NCBI GenBank assembly: GCA_963725035.1
Contig: CAVRWX010000018.1
Span: forward strand, 1-64,000
From: JALZKA01 sp963725035
GTDB taxonomy: Bacteria; Actinomycetota; Thermoleophilia; Solirubrobacterales; 70-9
Reading direction: 5' to 3'
DNA: 64,000 nucleotides
In this document: positions 17,352 to 25,521 of the stretch, one piece after another
Layout of the letters: each line of letters starts with the position of its first letter
Numbering within the stretch: position 1 is the stretch's first letter
Program-made: the position numbers and the translations under genes
Notes under the pieces: model-generated
What the model saw: the letters and a program-made list of their open reading frames with translations, nothing else
The model's database searches: none
What the model was told of the DNA's origin: nothing

Positions 17352-18818
17352 GTGGCTGAGACCGAGGACCTGACACAGCTTCATATCGCCGATCTGCACG
17401 CCAAGGCCGCTGAGGCCGGCGTGAACGGGTATCGCATGCTGGGCCGTGAAGAGTTGATCGCCGAGATTCAGGCCGGCGGCAAGAAGAAGCGCTCGCGCTG
17501 GCCTCGCCGCAAGGCTCCCCAGGTCGATCCCGAGACAAAGACCGATGAGCTGAAGGTCCTTGACGACGGCGGCAAGGCGGAGGAGGAGAGCCCAAGCGAC
17601 GACTCCCCAGCCAGCGATGCCCCCGCCGAGCCGAAGCCCGCGGCGCGCCGCCGTGGCCGCCGCGGAGGCCGCGGCAGGGGAGGAGGGCAGGGTCGCGAGA
17701 AGCTTGGCGGCGACGCTCGTGAGGAGCGCGGGCCGCCGCCCGAGGACGAGGAGACCGAGGAGATCACCGGCACCCTCGAGATCACCCGCCAGCGCCACGG
17801 GTTCCTCGCGGTCGAGGGCTCCGACGACGACGTGTACGTCTCTGCCTCCCAGGTCCGTCGCTGCGAGATGAAGGAGGGCGACGAGGTGACCGGACCCGTC
17901 CGCGCGCCCCGGCGCGGCGAGCGCCACCGGGCGCTCGTCAGGGTCAACCTCGTGAACGGTGAGCCGCCGGTAGATGCGCCTGCGCCCAAGAGGAAGGGCG
18001 GGGGAGGCGGAGGCGCTGCCAAGGACGACCGGTTCGATTCGCTCACACCTGTCCCGCCCTCACGCCGCATCGAGCTTCCGGCAGACGCAAGCGCGCTCGT
18101 GCGCGCGGCGGACCTCCTGGCACCGCTTGCGTTCGGCCAGCGCGTCCTGGTCAAGGCGGCGCCGCGCGCCGGGCGCACGACGCTTCTGCGCGACCTGGCT
18201 CAGGCCCTGGCGTCCGTCGAAGGCCTGGAGCTGACCGTCCTGCTCATCGACGAGCGGCCTGAGGAGGCTCCCGCCTGGAGCGAGGCCATCCCGTCAGCCG
18301 ACCTTGCGCTCGCGCCGGCCGATCTGTCGCCCGCCGAGCAGGTGAAGGTGGCGCTCTCGGCGGTAGAGCGTGCCCGCAAGCAGGCCTCGGAGGGTTCTGA
18401 CGTCGTGCTGCTGTGCGACTCGCTGTCGAGGCTTGCCGTGGCGGCCAAGGGTGTCGATGAGGTCAAGCGCCTATTCGGCTCAGGCCGCGCGCTCGCCGAG
18501 GAGGACGCCGGCACCCTCACCGTGGTCGCAACCACGCTCGTCGACGAGGGCGAGGCAATTGAGGCTGTCACCACGACTGAGACGTCGCTGATCACGCTCG
18601 ACCCGACCCTCGCGGCCGAGGGGATCTCGCCCGCGCTGGTCTTCGGCGGGTGCAGGGCGGTCGGCGACGACAAGATCCTCTCCGAGGAGGAGATGGAGGG
18701 CCTTCGCCACCTGCGCTCGAGCCTCTCCGAACTCGTCCCGCCGGAAGCGGCGGGGTTCATCCGCGAGCAGCTCGAATCGGCGAGCTCTAACGCGGACGTC
18801 TTGAGGAGCTTGGCTTAG
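17352..18818 (+). CDS. Divergent Rho-like transcription termination factor
   Basis: 488 residues. N-terminal Rho_N helix (LTQLHIADLHAKAAEAGVNG), a low-complexity basic RGRRGGRGRGGG insert (about 100-118), a cold-shock-like RNA-binding domain (GTLEITRQRHGFLAVEGSDD ... VYVSASQVRRCEMKEGD) and a RecA-like motor. The motor is unusual. Walker A reads AAPRAGRTT, so the catalytic lysine is Arg (R275). LLIDERPEE and the Walker-B-like VVLLCDSLSRLA remain. The R-loop GTGN and the SRKIA segment of ordinary Rho are replaced by TETSLITLDPTLAAEGISP. It may be a degenerate paralogue or a lineage-specific Rho with altered ATPase. It is the only rho-like gene in the window. GTG start; possibly leaderless. Confidence 0.85.
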   Translation: MAETEDLTQLHIADLHAKAAEAGVNGYRMLGREELIAEIQAGGKKKRSRWPRRKAPQVDPETKTDELKVLDDGGKAEEESPSDDSPASDAPAEPKPAARRRGRRGGRGRGGGQGREKLGGDAREERGPPPEDEETEEITGTLEITRQRHGFLAVEGSDDDVYVSASQVRRCEMKEGDEVTGPVRAPRRGERHRALVRVNLVNGEPPVDAPAPKRKGGGGGGAAKDDRFDSLTPVPPSRRIELPADASALVRAADLLAPLAFGQRVLVKAAPRAGRTTLLRDLAQALASVEGLELTVLLIDERPEEAPAWSEAIPSADLALAPADLSPAEQVKVALSAVERARKQASEGSDVVLLCDSLSRLAVAAKGVDEVKRLFGSGRALAEEDAGTLTVVATTLVDEGEAIEAVTTTETSLITLDPTLAAEGISPALVFGGCRAVGDDKILSEEEMEGLRHLRSSLSELVPPEAAGFIREQLESASSNADVLRSLA

Positions 18819-19279
18819 GGCCTGTAAGCGAGACGAGCCCATGAGGGCTCGCGTGAAAGCTCGATCGGCTCGGCGTCGCGCTCAGGCTGCACGTAGCCGA
18901 ACGTATGGGTGTCGTCGTCGAAGACGACGTCCAGCTCGCCTTCCTTGACGCGCTGGTCGAGCCAGGCTCCGCGGAAGACCAGGCGGCGAAGCCAATGGAC
19001 GAGGCTTCTGTTCGACGGGCCGACGAGCTCAGTCCAGTTCTCGTTGATGTGCTCGCCAAGAGTCGAGCACGGATCGGCGATCTCGCCGTTTACCGCCAGC
19101 TCGAGCAGATCGTGAAGCTCCTCATGGGCGAGACCGTGATCGACGAAGTCGAGCTTGACGGCCGCCTGCTCCACCCTTTGCGCGAAGTCCTCTTCGTTGA
19201 ACGAGAAGCGAAGCTCGCCGTACTCGAGTACGTAGTCCGATCCGGACTCGTAGTTCCCCCGTCGAGTTGCCTTTTCCAC
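18815..19279 (-). CDS. Hypothetical acidic protein, 154 aa
   Basis: GTG start at 19279; convergent with the rho-like gene, sharing stop bases at 18815-18818. Soluble and acidic with protein-like blocks: YESGSDYVLEYGELRFSFNE, VEQAAVKLDFVDHGLAHEEL, LAVNGEIADP, LVHWLRRLVFRGAWLDQRV, ELDVVFDDDTHTFGYVQPER. No signal peptide or membrane segment. I do not recognise a family. The repeated Trp and acidic patches argue for a real folded protein and against a shadow frame; the opposite-strand frame is much less protein-like. Confidence 0.65.
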   Translation of the reverse strand: MEKATRRGNYESGSDYVLEYGELRFSFNEEDFAQRVEQAAVKLDFVDHGLAHEELHDLLELAVNGEIADPCSTLGEHINENWTELVGPSNRSLVHWLRRLVFRGAWLDQRVKEGELDVVFDDDTHTFGYVQPERDAEPIELSREPSWARLAYRP

Positions 19280-19474
19280 TGAGCTTCGTTCTCCCGTTTC
19301 TTTCTTTGCTCAATCGCCAATGCGATGCAGCGGGGGCATCTTTACGCACGCGGTCGAGGTCCGGCGCTCCGATCCTCCAACTGAAAGAGGGTTTGCACCC
19401 GCGACGTAGAACGGGCAGGGTGCGCAGGGCCGGGCGAGGGGGGCACGCGCGGCCGCTCCGGGGTTGTCGGTGGC

Positions 19475-20218
19475 ATGGAGAACTCCGCCCAGTCCCATCT
19501 GCCCATCCTTCCCCAGGAGGACCCGCTCGGCGTCGTCGTTGTCTGCGAAGACGACGAGGCGACCCTCGAGCTCCTCTGCGACAACCTGTGTGCGGACCGC
19601 TACGACGCGATCCCGGCACCGTCCGCGGCCGACGCGCTTCGCCAGTGCCACTACCGGAGCCCAGACCTCCTCCTGCTCGACATCGAGCTGCCCGACGCCT
19701 CGGGCCTCGACGTCCTTCGCGAGATCCGGCGCGCCGAGCGGACCACCGGGCGTTATGACTCGCAGCTCCCGGTGATCGTGCTCTCTGGCCGGGGAAGCGA
19801 TCGCGACCGTACGCGTGGGCTCGAAGCGGGGGCAGACGACTACGTGACGAAGCCCGTCTATCTGCCGGAGCTCACGGCGCGCATGGGCTCGGTCCTTCGC
19901 CGCCGCGACGAGCGCCGCTCCGGCCCCATCCGGATCGGTGACCTCGCAATCGATCCCTCGCGGCGCGAGGTCACGGTGGACAGCGTCGAGGTGACGCTTG
20001 CGAACAAGGAGTACGAGCTCCTGCTGACGCTCGCGTCTGACCCGCACCGGGTGTTCACGAAGTCGGAGCTACTGCGCGACATCTGGGGCTACCGGACCCT
20101 GGGACGGACCCGAACGCTCGATTCCCACGCAAGCCGCCTACGCCGGAAGCTCGATCCCGATGGGGCCCGCTTCATCGCGAACTGCTGGGGCGTGGGCTAC
20201 CGGCTGCTACCGGCATGA
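19475..20218 (+). CDS. OmpR/PhoB-family response regulator
   Basis: 247 residues. Receiver domain with acidic pocket VVVCEDDEAT, phosphoacceptor Asp69 in PDLLLLDIELPDASG, the Ser of VIVLSGRG and the conserved Lys of DDYVTKPVYLPEL. C-terminal winged-helix DNA-binding domain: IDPSRREVTVDSVEVTLANK, EYELLLTLASDPHRVFTKSE, LLRDIWGY and the trans-activation/recognition segment RTRTLDSHASRLRRKL ending VGYRL. Its stop overlaps the histidine-kinase start (ATGA). Target genes unknown; the CpaB-like gene and Tad motor genes lie downstream and are candidates by proximity only. Confidence 0.94.
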   Translation: MENSAQSHLPILPQEDPLGVVVVCEDDEATLELLCDNLCADRYDAIPAPSAADALRQCHYRSPDLLLLDIELPDASGLDVLREIRRAERTTGRYDSQLPVIVLSGRGSDRDRTRGLEAGADDYVTKPVYLPELTARMGSVLRRRDERRSGPIRIGDLAIDPSRREVTVDSVEVTLANKEYELLLTLASDPHRVFTKSELLRDIWGYRTLGRTRTLDSHASRLRRKLDPDGARFIANCWGVGYRLLPA

Positions 20219-20929
20219 GCGACGCGCTGGTCCCATCGCTCGGCGCCCTCTTTCCGGTTGCCGATCTCGATGGCGCTGGTGGTCGCTGGCGGACGGGTCA
20301 TGGAGGGCAGGAGGCGCCGCACACTCAACGAGCGTCTTCACGAACTGCGCCGTCCACTCCAGGCTTTGGCGCTCGCCGCCAAGCCGTCGGGACCGGACGG
20401 CCCCGATCCGCTCGAGCTTGCGCTCGCTGCGCTTCGCGACCTGGACCGGGAGGTGAACGGCGAGGGGATCGAGTTCCGGCGCCGGCCTGTTGAGGCCCGG
20501 ATGCTTGCGGTCGCCGCCTGTGAGCGCTGGCGCGTCCGCGCAGCGAGCGCGGGCCGGCGCATCGCGGTCCGCTGGCGCTGCGGCGACGCCGTCGCTGATG
20601 TCGATCCGCTTCGCGTCTCGCAGGCGCTCGACAACCTGATCGCCAACGCGCTCGAACACGGCGGTGGGCCGATCACGCTTGAAGGCGTTCGCCACGGTGA
20701 CCGCATCGACCTCGTCGTGCGCGACTCGGGCGGCGTCAGGACGCGGCGCCTTCGCGAGCACGCCGACCCTCGCCGGGGACACGGCCTCCGCATCACCCGT
20801 TGGCTTGCGCGTGAGAACGGCGGAGAACTTCGCGTTCGCGACCGCGGCCACTCGGGGACCGTCGCCTCGCTCGTGCTTCCGCTTGTGCCCAAGCGACCGG
20901 AGCCATTGGGCTCTCCGCATCGCAGGTGA
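20215..20929 (+). CDS. Minimal sensor histidine kinase, probable single indel near the N-terminus
   Basis: The ATGA overlap at 20215 gives MSDALVPSLGALFPVADL; the next frame then continues MALVVAGGRVMEGRRRR after a one-base change near 20269, together making one hydrophobic N-terminal segment. After it: H-box LHELRRPLQALAL (phospho-His in HELRRPL), N-box ALDNLIANALEHG, G-box RGHGLRITRWLARENGG and the final GTVASLVLPL. About 237 residues with no PAS, HAMP or extracellular sensor domain, so the signal must come through the membrane segment or a partner. If the frame is taken literally the start is 20258 or 20270. Partner of the adjacent response regulator. Confidence 0.8.
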
Positions 20930-20933
20930 ATGA

Positions 20934-20971
20934 TGAGCGACGTAAGTCGCGAAGCAAGCATGTGCCGGTGG
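20934..20971 (-). repeat. Conserved intergenic hairpin element, reversed copy F
   Basis: Read on the minus strand: CCACCGGCACATGCTTGCTT, then CGC and a GCGAC-TTAC-GTCGC hairpin and TCATC. It matches copies B and C almost base for base in the 5' block, but points back into the histidine kinase gene. It overlaps the likely start of the SAF-domain gene (GTG 20962 or 20968). The reverse orientation argues that at least some copies are repeats and not leaders. Confidence 0.7.
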
Positions 20972-21630
20972 GACTAAGAAGCCGCGCCCGCGCAGTCGCG
21001 TTCGCAGTTGGCGCGCTCGCGTGCGCCGGGCTGTCGGCGGCGGTGGCTGGAACGGCGCAGGCGCCGGCAGGTGAGGGCCTCGGCGAGCTCCGGAGCGTTG
21101 TCGTAGTGGCCGCGCCGCTCGAAGGGGGCAAGGTGATTGACGGCAAGGCGGCTCAGCGGGCTCTGACCGAGCGCCGGGTGCCGGAGTCGTTCATCCCACC
21201 CGATGCCCTGGGCGTTCCCGAGGAGGCGCTCGGCCGAAAGCTCGCGACATCCTTGCCGCCAGGCTCCTATGTCACCGCCGCGGCGTTCAAGGCGCCGGAG
21301 GCACACGGCGGCCATCGCAGCGGGCCGCCGTCGGGAACAACCCCGGTCGAGATCACCGTGACCGGTGCGGGAGCGCTGGCCTCCGCTCGCGCTGACCCGG
21401 GCGATCATGTGGACGTGGTCGTGTCCGGCGATTCCGCTCCAGGCCCCAGCGCCGGGCGGACCTACGTCGCGGCTTCGGGCGTGCCGCTCCTCGGCCTCCG
21501 CGAGGCAGAAGCCGAGCCGGGCCTGGATGCAGACCGTTGGATCGCAACCCTCGCGCTCACACGCGACCAAGCGCTGCGCCTGATCCGAGCGGAAAGCGTG
21601 GGCGCCCAGGTGCGCCTACTCGCGGGCTAG
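20968..21630 (+). CDS. CpaB/RcpC-like SAF-domain protein
   Basis: About 220 residues from GTG 20968 (an ATG-like open frame begins at 20926, but its first residues are encoded by the repeat element). N-terminal signal or anchor (AVAFAVGALACAGLSAAVAG), then a SAF-type beta-clip domain (SVVVVAAPLEGGKVIDGKAA ... RRVPESFIPPDAL ... GRKLATSLPPGSYVTAAAF) and a second domain with DPGDHVDVVVSGD and WIATLALTRDQALRLIRAES, as in Flp pilus assembly CpaB. CpaB-like proteins act at the periplasmic or outer face of Tad systems. CpaF, TadB and TadC are 4-7 kb downstream, separated by unrelated genes. Confidence 0.75.
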   Translation: MGLRSRARAVAFAVGALACAGLSAAVAGTAQAPAGEGLGELRSVVVVAAPLEGGKVIDGKAAQRALTERRVPESFIPPDALGVPEEALGRKLATSLPPGSYVTAAAFKAPEAHGGHRSGPPSGTTPVEITVTGAGALASARADPGDHVDVVVSGDSAPGPSAGRTYVAASGVPLLGLREAEAEPGLDADRWIATLALTRDQALRLIRAESVGAQVRLLAG

Positions 21631-21902
21631 CTGTCGACCGCGAACCAGGCGACGCGGAGGTCCACGCGGGCGCCGGAAAACGGCACGCCCTCGGCCTCGA
21701 GGAGGGCTCGTTGCCGCTCGCCTACCGCGAGCGAGCCGTCGGCGCGCACTACGCGGTGCCAGGGAACGGTTGCGTCCTGGCAGTGGGACATCACCGCGCC
21801 GGCGAACCGCGGCGCCTCGGGACAGAGGTCGCCGTAGGTGGTGACGAAGCCCTCGGGGACCGAGCGCACCAGCGCCAGGATCTCCTGCTCGCGCTCGTCC
21901 AT
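21627..21902 (-). CDS. Alkyltransferase-like (ATL) DNA-repair protein
   Basis: 91 residues covering the DNA-binding half of O6-alkylguanine-DNA alkyltransferase: REQEILALVRSVPEGFVTTY, GDL, AGAVMSHC and VPWHRVVRADGSLA. The alkyl-accepting Cys of PCHRV is Trp48 (PWHRV), the defining change of ATL proteins. Family members flip and bind O6-alkylguanine without repairing it and hand lesions to nucleotide excision repair. Convergent with the SAF gene (stops overlap by a few bases) and two bases downstream of the antiporter gene, so probably co-transcribed with it. Confidence 0.9.
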   Translation of the reverse strand: MDEREQEILALVRSVPEGFVTTYGDLCPEAPRFAGAVMSHCQDATVPWHRVVRADGSLAVGERQRALLEAEGVPFSGARVDLRVAWFAVDS

Positions 21903-21904
21903 AG

Positions 21905-23491
21905 TCAGATCTCGAGCCGCGAGTCCTCGAGGTCCAGCTCGCGCTCGATGCGGCGCATGATGTCGTCGTTGATAAAGCCGTCGTTCCTGAGCTGGATAAG
22001 CGTCGCGCGCTGCACGTCGAGGAGCTCGCGGACCAGGCGCTGGTAGTTCTCCGAGCGCTCCTCGATTCCCTCCGACTCCGTCCCGTCGTCGTCGAACCGC
22101 GCGGTGAACCGCCGGCGCCTGTAGTCGTAGAGCTGCCGGACGCGCTCCGCCGTTTCGTCGCGCACCCATTCCTCGACCACGAGCTCATCGACGCGCTCGA
22201 TCGCGGCGGTCACGACCTTGATGCGCGCCTTGTTCTCCTCGCGCTCGAGCTGGGGGTCGGTGTCGTCGACGCCAAGGAAATGGATCAGCAGCGGCAGGGT
22301 GAGGCCCTGCAGGAGCAGGGTCCCCATGATCACCGAGAAGGCGAGGAAGATGATCTCGTCCCGCTCGGGGAAGGGCCCTCCGCCGTCGATGGTCAACGGC
22401 ACCGCCAGTGCGGCGGCGAGGGTCACGGCGCCTCGCATCCCGGTCCACGCGATCAGAAGCGTTTCCTGCCACGGGGGGTACGGGTCGTCGCCGCGGAACT
22501 TGCGGAACACGTAGCGCGGGCCGTAGGTGAAGGGGAAGACCCACATGAGGCGGATCAGCATCACAGCGCCTGCGATCAGCGCTCCCTGGGCGATCAGCTC
22601 GCCAAGCGCCCCGTCGTCGAGTCCATCGACGATCAGCGGGAGCTGCAGGCCGATCAGGACGAAGAGCGCCGAGTTGAGGAGGAAGACGAGGATCTCCCAG
22701 ACAGCGATTCCCTGGATCCGGGTGGTCGGGGTCGTCAGCTCGGAGGTGAGGCGCCCCATGTAGATACCGACGGTGACGGCGGCGAGAACACCCGAGACGC
22801 CGATGGCCTCGGCCGGCAGGTACGCGAAATAGGAGGTCGCGAGGGCGATCGTGATCTCAACCGGCGGGTTGTCGAGCTTGCGCCGGACTGCGGCGACGAT
22901 CGCACCGACGCCGATTCCGATCGCGACGCCGCCGATCGCGCTGACGACGAACTCGCCGCTCGCCTCCAACAGGCTGAAGCTGCCGGTTACCACGGCCGCG
23001 ACCGCGAACTTGTAGGCGACCAGCGCGGTCCCGTCGTTGATGAGGCTCTCGCCCTCGACGATCGAGATGATCCGGTGCGGCACCCCCAGATTGCGCGCGA
23101 TCGCGGTGGCGGCCACGGGATCGGTGGGGGAGACGATCGCGCCCAGGACGAAGGCGGGCGCCCAGTCGAAGCCCAGCGCGAAGTGCGCGACCGCGGCGAT
23201 TCCCACCATCGTCGCGAGGACGAGCCCAACTGAAAGCAGCGAAATCGCGCGGATGTTCCGGCGAAGTTCGCGAAGCGGCGTGAAGAACGCGGCCGCGTAC
23301 AGGAGCGGCGGCAGCAGGACGAGCAGCACCACATCCGGCTCGAGCTCGACCTCGGGCGCGCCTGGCACCAGGCCCAGTGCTGCGCCTCCGACGGCGAGCA
23401 GGATCGGATACGGGATGCGAAGGAACTGGGCGGCGACCAGCAGCGCGACCATCACCAGCAAGACGAGTGTCAGCGCGACATCGAGGTGCAT
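21905..23491 (-). CDS. CPA1-family Na+/H+ antiporter
   Basis: 528 residues with about 12 membrane helices and a 130-residue cytoplasmic tail. Family motifs: LLPPLLYAAAFFTPLRELRR in the fourth helix, GAIVSPTDPVAATAIARNLG (the SPTDP ion-binding unwound helix), IVEGESLINDGTALVAYKFA (the ND pair), GVSGVLAAVTVGIYMGR and WTGMRGAVTLAAALAVPL. It exchanges Na+ or K+ for protons across the cytoplasmic membrane for pH and salt homeostasis. The charged tail (EERSENYQRLVRELLDVQRA) resembles bacterial NhaP-type tails. Followed by the ATL gene with a two-base gap. Confidence 0.93.
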   Translation of the reverse strand: MHLDVALTLVLLVMVALLVAAQFLRIPYPILLAVGGAALGLVPGAPEVELEPDVVLLVLLPPLLYAAAFFTPLRELRRNIRAISLLSVGLVLATMVGIAAVAHFALGFDWAPAFVLGAIVSPTDPVAATAIARNLGVPHRIISIVEGESLINDGTALVAYKFAVAAVVTGSFSLLEASGEFVVSAIGGVAIGIGVGAIVAAVRRKLDNPPVEITIALATSYFAYLPAEAIGVSGVLAAVTVGIYMGRLTSELTTPTTRIQGIAVWEILVFLLNSALFVLIGLQLPLIVDGLDDGALGELIAQGALIAGAVMLIRLMWVFPFTYGPRYVFRKFRGDDPYPPWQETLLIAWTGMRGAVTLAAALAVPLTIDGGGPFPERDEIIFLAFSVIMGTLLLQGLTLPLLIHFLGVDDTDPQLEREENKARIKVVTAAIERVDELVVEEWVRDETAERVRQLYDYRRRRFTARFDDDGTESEGIEERSENYQRLVRELLDVQRATLIQLRNDGFINDDIMRRIERELDLEDSRLEI

Positions 23492-23494
23492 GAG

Positions 23495-24463
23495 CTAGGA
23501 GATGGGGTTGAGCGGACCGTCGCCCGTGAGCACGGCGATTGCATTCCGCGCGGCCAGCGTCGCCATCCCGTCGCGCGAGGTGTGGGTCGCCGAGCCGATA
23601 TGGGGGTAGAGCACGCAGCGGGGCGCGTCCATGAGCTCCTGCGGGACACCCGGCTCGTTCTCGTAGACGTCCAGCCCCGCGGCGCCGATCTCGCCCTTCT
23701 CCAGGGCGGTTGCAAGGGCCCCTGAGTCGACGAGGGTGCCGCGCGCTGTATTGACCAGGACCGCGTGGCTTTGCATGCGGGCGAGTTCGCCGGCGCCGAT
23801 CAGGTGGCGCGTGGCCTCGCCCCCCGGCGCGTGGAGGCTCACGACGTCCGAGCGCCCGAGGAGCTCGTCGAGTCCCACATGGTTCGCATCCAGCTCGCGC
23901 TCCGCGTCGGGCTTGGCTGACCGCGCGGTGTAGAGGAGCTCGCCGGCCAAGGGGCGGATCAGCTCGGCATAGCGGCGTCCGATCCTGCCCAGCCCGACGA
24001 CGCCAAACGTTGCGCCGCTCAATTCGAGGCCGAGCATCGCGCCCGGGTCCCAGCCCGTCCAGCGACCCTCGCGAAGGAGGGTCTCCGCCTCGCGCGCGCG
24101 GCGCGCCGCGGCCACGGTCAGGCTGAGGGCGATCTCGGCGGTGGCGTTGGTGAGAACTCCCGGCGTGTTGGTGACCACCACGCCGCGCTCGCGGCACGCC
24201 GCGAGGTCGACGTTGTCGTATCCGACAGCGAAGTTCGCGACCACGCGCAGTGCTTCTCCCGCGGCGTCCAGCAGGTCGGGGCCTACCGGCACCGTCGGGT
24301 CGGCGACAATCGCCGCGCACCCGGGCGCGAGCTCGTGCAGCGTCTCAGGCGTGACGTCCAGGCCACCCTCACGAAGCTCGAAGCCCTCAGCCTCCAGGAG
24401 GTCCCTCCCCGCGGGCAGCAAGACCCGGCAGATCAATACGGAAATGTTGGACTCTTCGCCCAC
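23495..24463 (-). CDS. D-2-hydroxyacid dehydrogenase (NAD-dependent)
   Basis: About 322 residues from GTG 24463; the open frame extends further, but the upstream part overlaps the repeat element and the divergent promoter region. Conserved sequence: FAVGYDNVDLAACRERGVVV with TNTPGVLTNATAEIAL, NAD-binding GATFGVVGLGRIGRRYAELI, catalytic Arg in VLVNTARGTLVD, Glu in DVYENEPGVP and His in LYPHIGSATHTSRD. The family covers glyoxylate/hydroxypyruvate, lactate and phosphoglycerate dehydrogenases; the short form without an ACT domain and the ENEP motif favour glyoxylate/hydroxypyruvate reductase. Ends three bases before the antiporter start, likely one transcription unit. Confidence 0.9.
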   Translation of the reverse strand: MGEESNISVLICRVLLPAGRDLLEAEGFELREGGLDVTPETLHELAPGCAAIVADPTVPVGPDLLDAAGEALRVVANFAVGYDNVDLAACRERGVVVTNTPGVLTNATAEIALSLTVAAARRAREAETLLREGRWTGWDPGAMLGLELSGATFGVVGLGRIGRRYAELIRPLAGELLYTARSAKPDAERELDANHVGLDELLGRSDVVSLHAPGGEATRHLIGAGELARMQSHAVLVNTARGTLVDSGALATALEKGEIGAAGLDVYENEPGVPQELMDAPRCVLYPHIGSATHTSRDGMATLAARNAIAVLTGDGPLNPIS

Positions 24464-24485
24464 GACTCTCAAGCTACCGTCAACC

Positions 24486-24530
24486 CATGAAACGGCACCT
24501 GCTTCTCGCGCCGCCGTTCGGCGACGCGTT
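24486..24530 (+). repeat. Possible weak copy E of the hairpin element (before eamA)
   Basis: ACCCATGAAACGGCACCTGC then TTCTCGC and a GCCGCCGTTCGGC hairpin. The CGGCACCTGCT core and the following stem are like copies A-C but the block is less conserved. It lies in the 73-base gap between the divergent dehydrogenase and EamA genes. Confidence 0.4.
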
Positions 24531-24536
24531 AGATAC

Positions 24537-25484
24537 ATGAGTCGTCGCGCGACGTTCTTCTTCGCCGGCGTCGCGCTGCTTTGGGGCGTTCCGTATCTCT
24601 TCATCGAGATCGCGGTCGAGGGCGGCGCCTCGCCGATCCTCGTCGGCTGGGGCCGCGTCGCCATTGGCGCCGCGATCCTGCTGCCGATCGCCTGGAAGCT
24701 TGGCTATCTCGACGGCCTGCGCTCGAAGACGAAGCCGCTGGTCGCGTTCGCGATCGTCGAGTGCGCCCTGCCGTGGTGGCTGATCCCGCTCGGACAGCAG
24801 GAGGTCTCCTCGTCGCTGGCGGCGATCCTGATCGCTTCGTTGCCGATCATCACGGCGATCGTCGCGCTTCGCTTTGACCCGGGCGAGCGCGTGACGCGCT
24901 CTGAGCGTGTGGGCCTCCTGATCGGAATCACGGGCGTTGTGCTCCTGCTCGGGATCGATGTCGCGGGACGCCCCGGCGAGATCCTTGGGGCCGCCGCGAT
25001 CCTCGTGGCGACGTGTTGCTACGCGGCGGGCGTGATGATCGTCAAGAAGAACTTCTCCGACGTGAACCCCATCGGCGCGGTGGCCGTAGCGCTTGCCATC
25101 AGCACCGTCATCCTCACCCCGGCAGCCATCTCGACAATCCCGGGAGCCGAGGTCTCGTCGGGCGCCTTCGGCTCGATCCTGGTCCTTGGCGCGATCTGCT
25201 CGGCCCTCGCCCTGATCCTCTTCTTCAACCTGATTGCCGAGGTTGGGCCGACGCGCGCGAGCGTGATCGCCTACGTGAACCCGGCCATCGCGGTGCTCCT
25301 GGGCGTAACGCTCCTGGGCGAGAGCCTCGGCCCCGGCGCCGTGGCAGGTCTCCTCCTGATCCTCGCGGGCTCGTGGCTTTCGACCGGTGGCGGCGTGCCC
25401 CCTGGCCTCGCGTCCATCACGGCCGTGCGAAAGCGGCGCACGCAGCGCCTCGGCTTGGGCGAAGTCCAAGCTCGCCGGGCCTAG
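24537..25484 (+). CDS. EamA-family (drug/metabolite) exporter
   Basis: About 315 residues with ten hydrophobic helices in two five-helix repeats. Start ATG 24537: MSRRATFFFAGVALLWGVPY, then VGWGRVAIGAAILLPIAWKL, ALPWWLIPLGQQEVSSSLAA and the second repeat LGAAAILVATCCYAAGVMIV ... LIAEVGPTRASVIAYVNPAI with a terminal LGESLGPGAVAGLLLILAGS. Typical DMT-superfamily layout; substrates are usually amino acids, nucleosides or other metabolites and cannot be told here. Divergent from the dehydrogenase gene. Confidence 0.92.
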   Translation: MSRRATFFFAGVALLWGVPYLFIEIAVEGGASPILVGWGRVAIGAAILLPIAWKLGYLDGLRSKTKPLVAFAIVECALPWWLIPLGQQEVSSSLAAILIASLPIITAIVALRFDPGERVTRSERVGLLIGITGVVLLLGIDVAGRPGEILGAAAILVATCCYAAGVMIVKKNFSDVNPIGAVAVALAISTVILTPAAISTIPGAEVSSGAFGSILVLGAICSALALILFFNLIAEVGPTRASVIAYVNPAIAVLLGVTLLGESLGPGAVAGLLLILAGSWLSTGGGVPPGLASITAVRKRRTQRLGLGEVQARRA

Positions 25485-25521
25485 GGGGGCGAAGCACGCC
25501 TACGCCGCGCCTCTTCAAGGC

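Noticed and set aside
18815..19320. Alternative minus-strand frame 19090-19320
   Set aside because: It overlaps the more protein-like 154-residue ORF and is Ser/Arg-rich shadow sequence.
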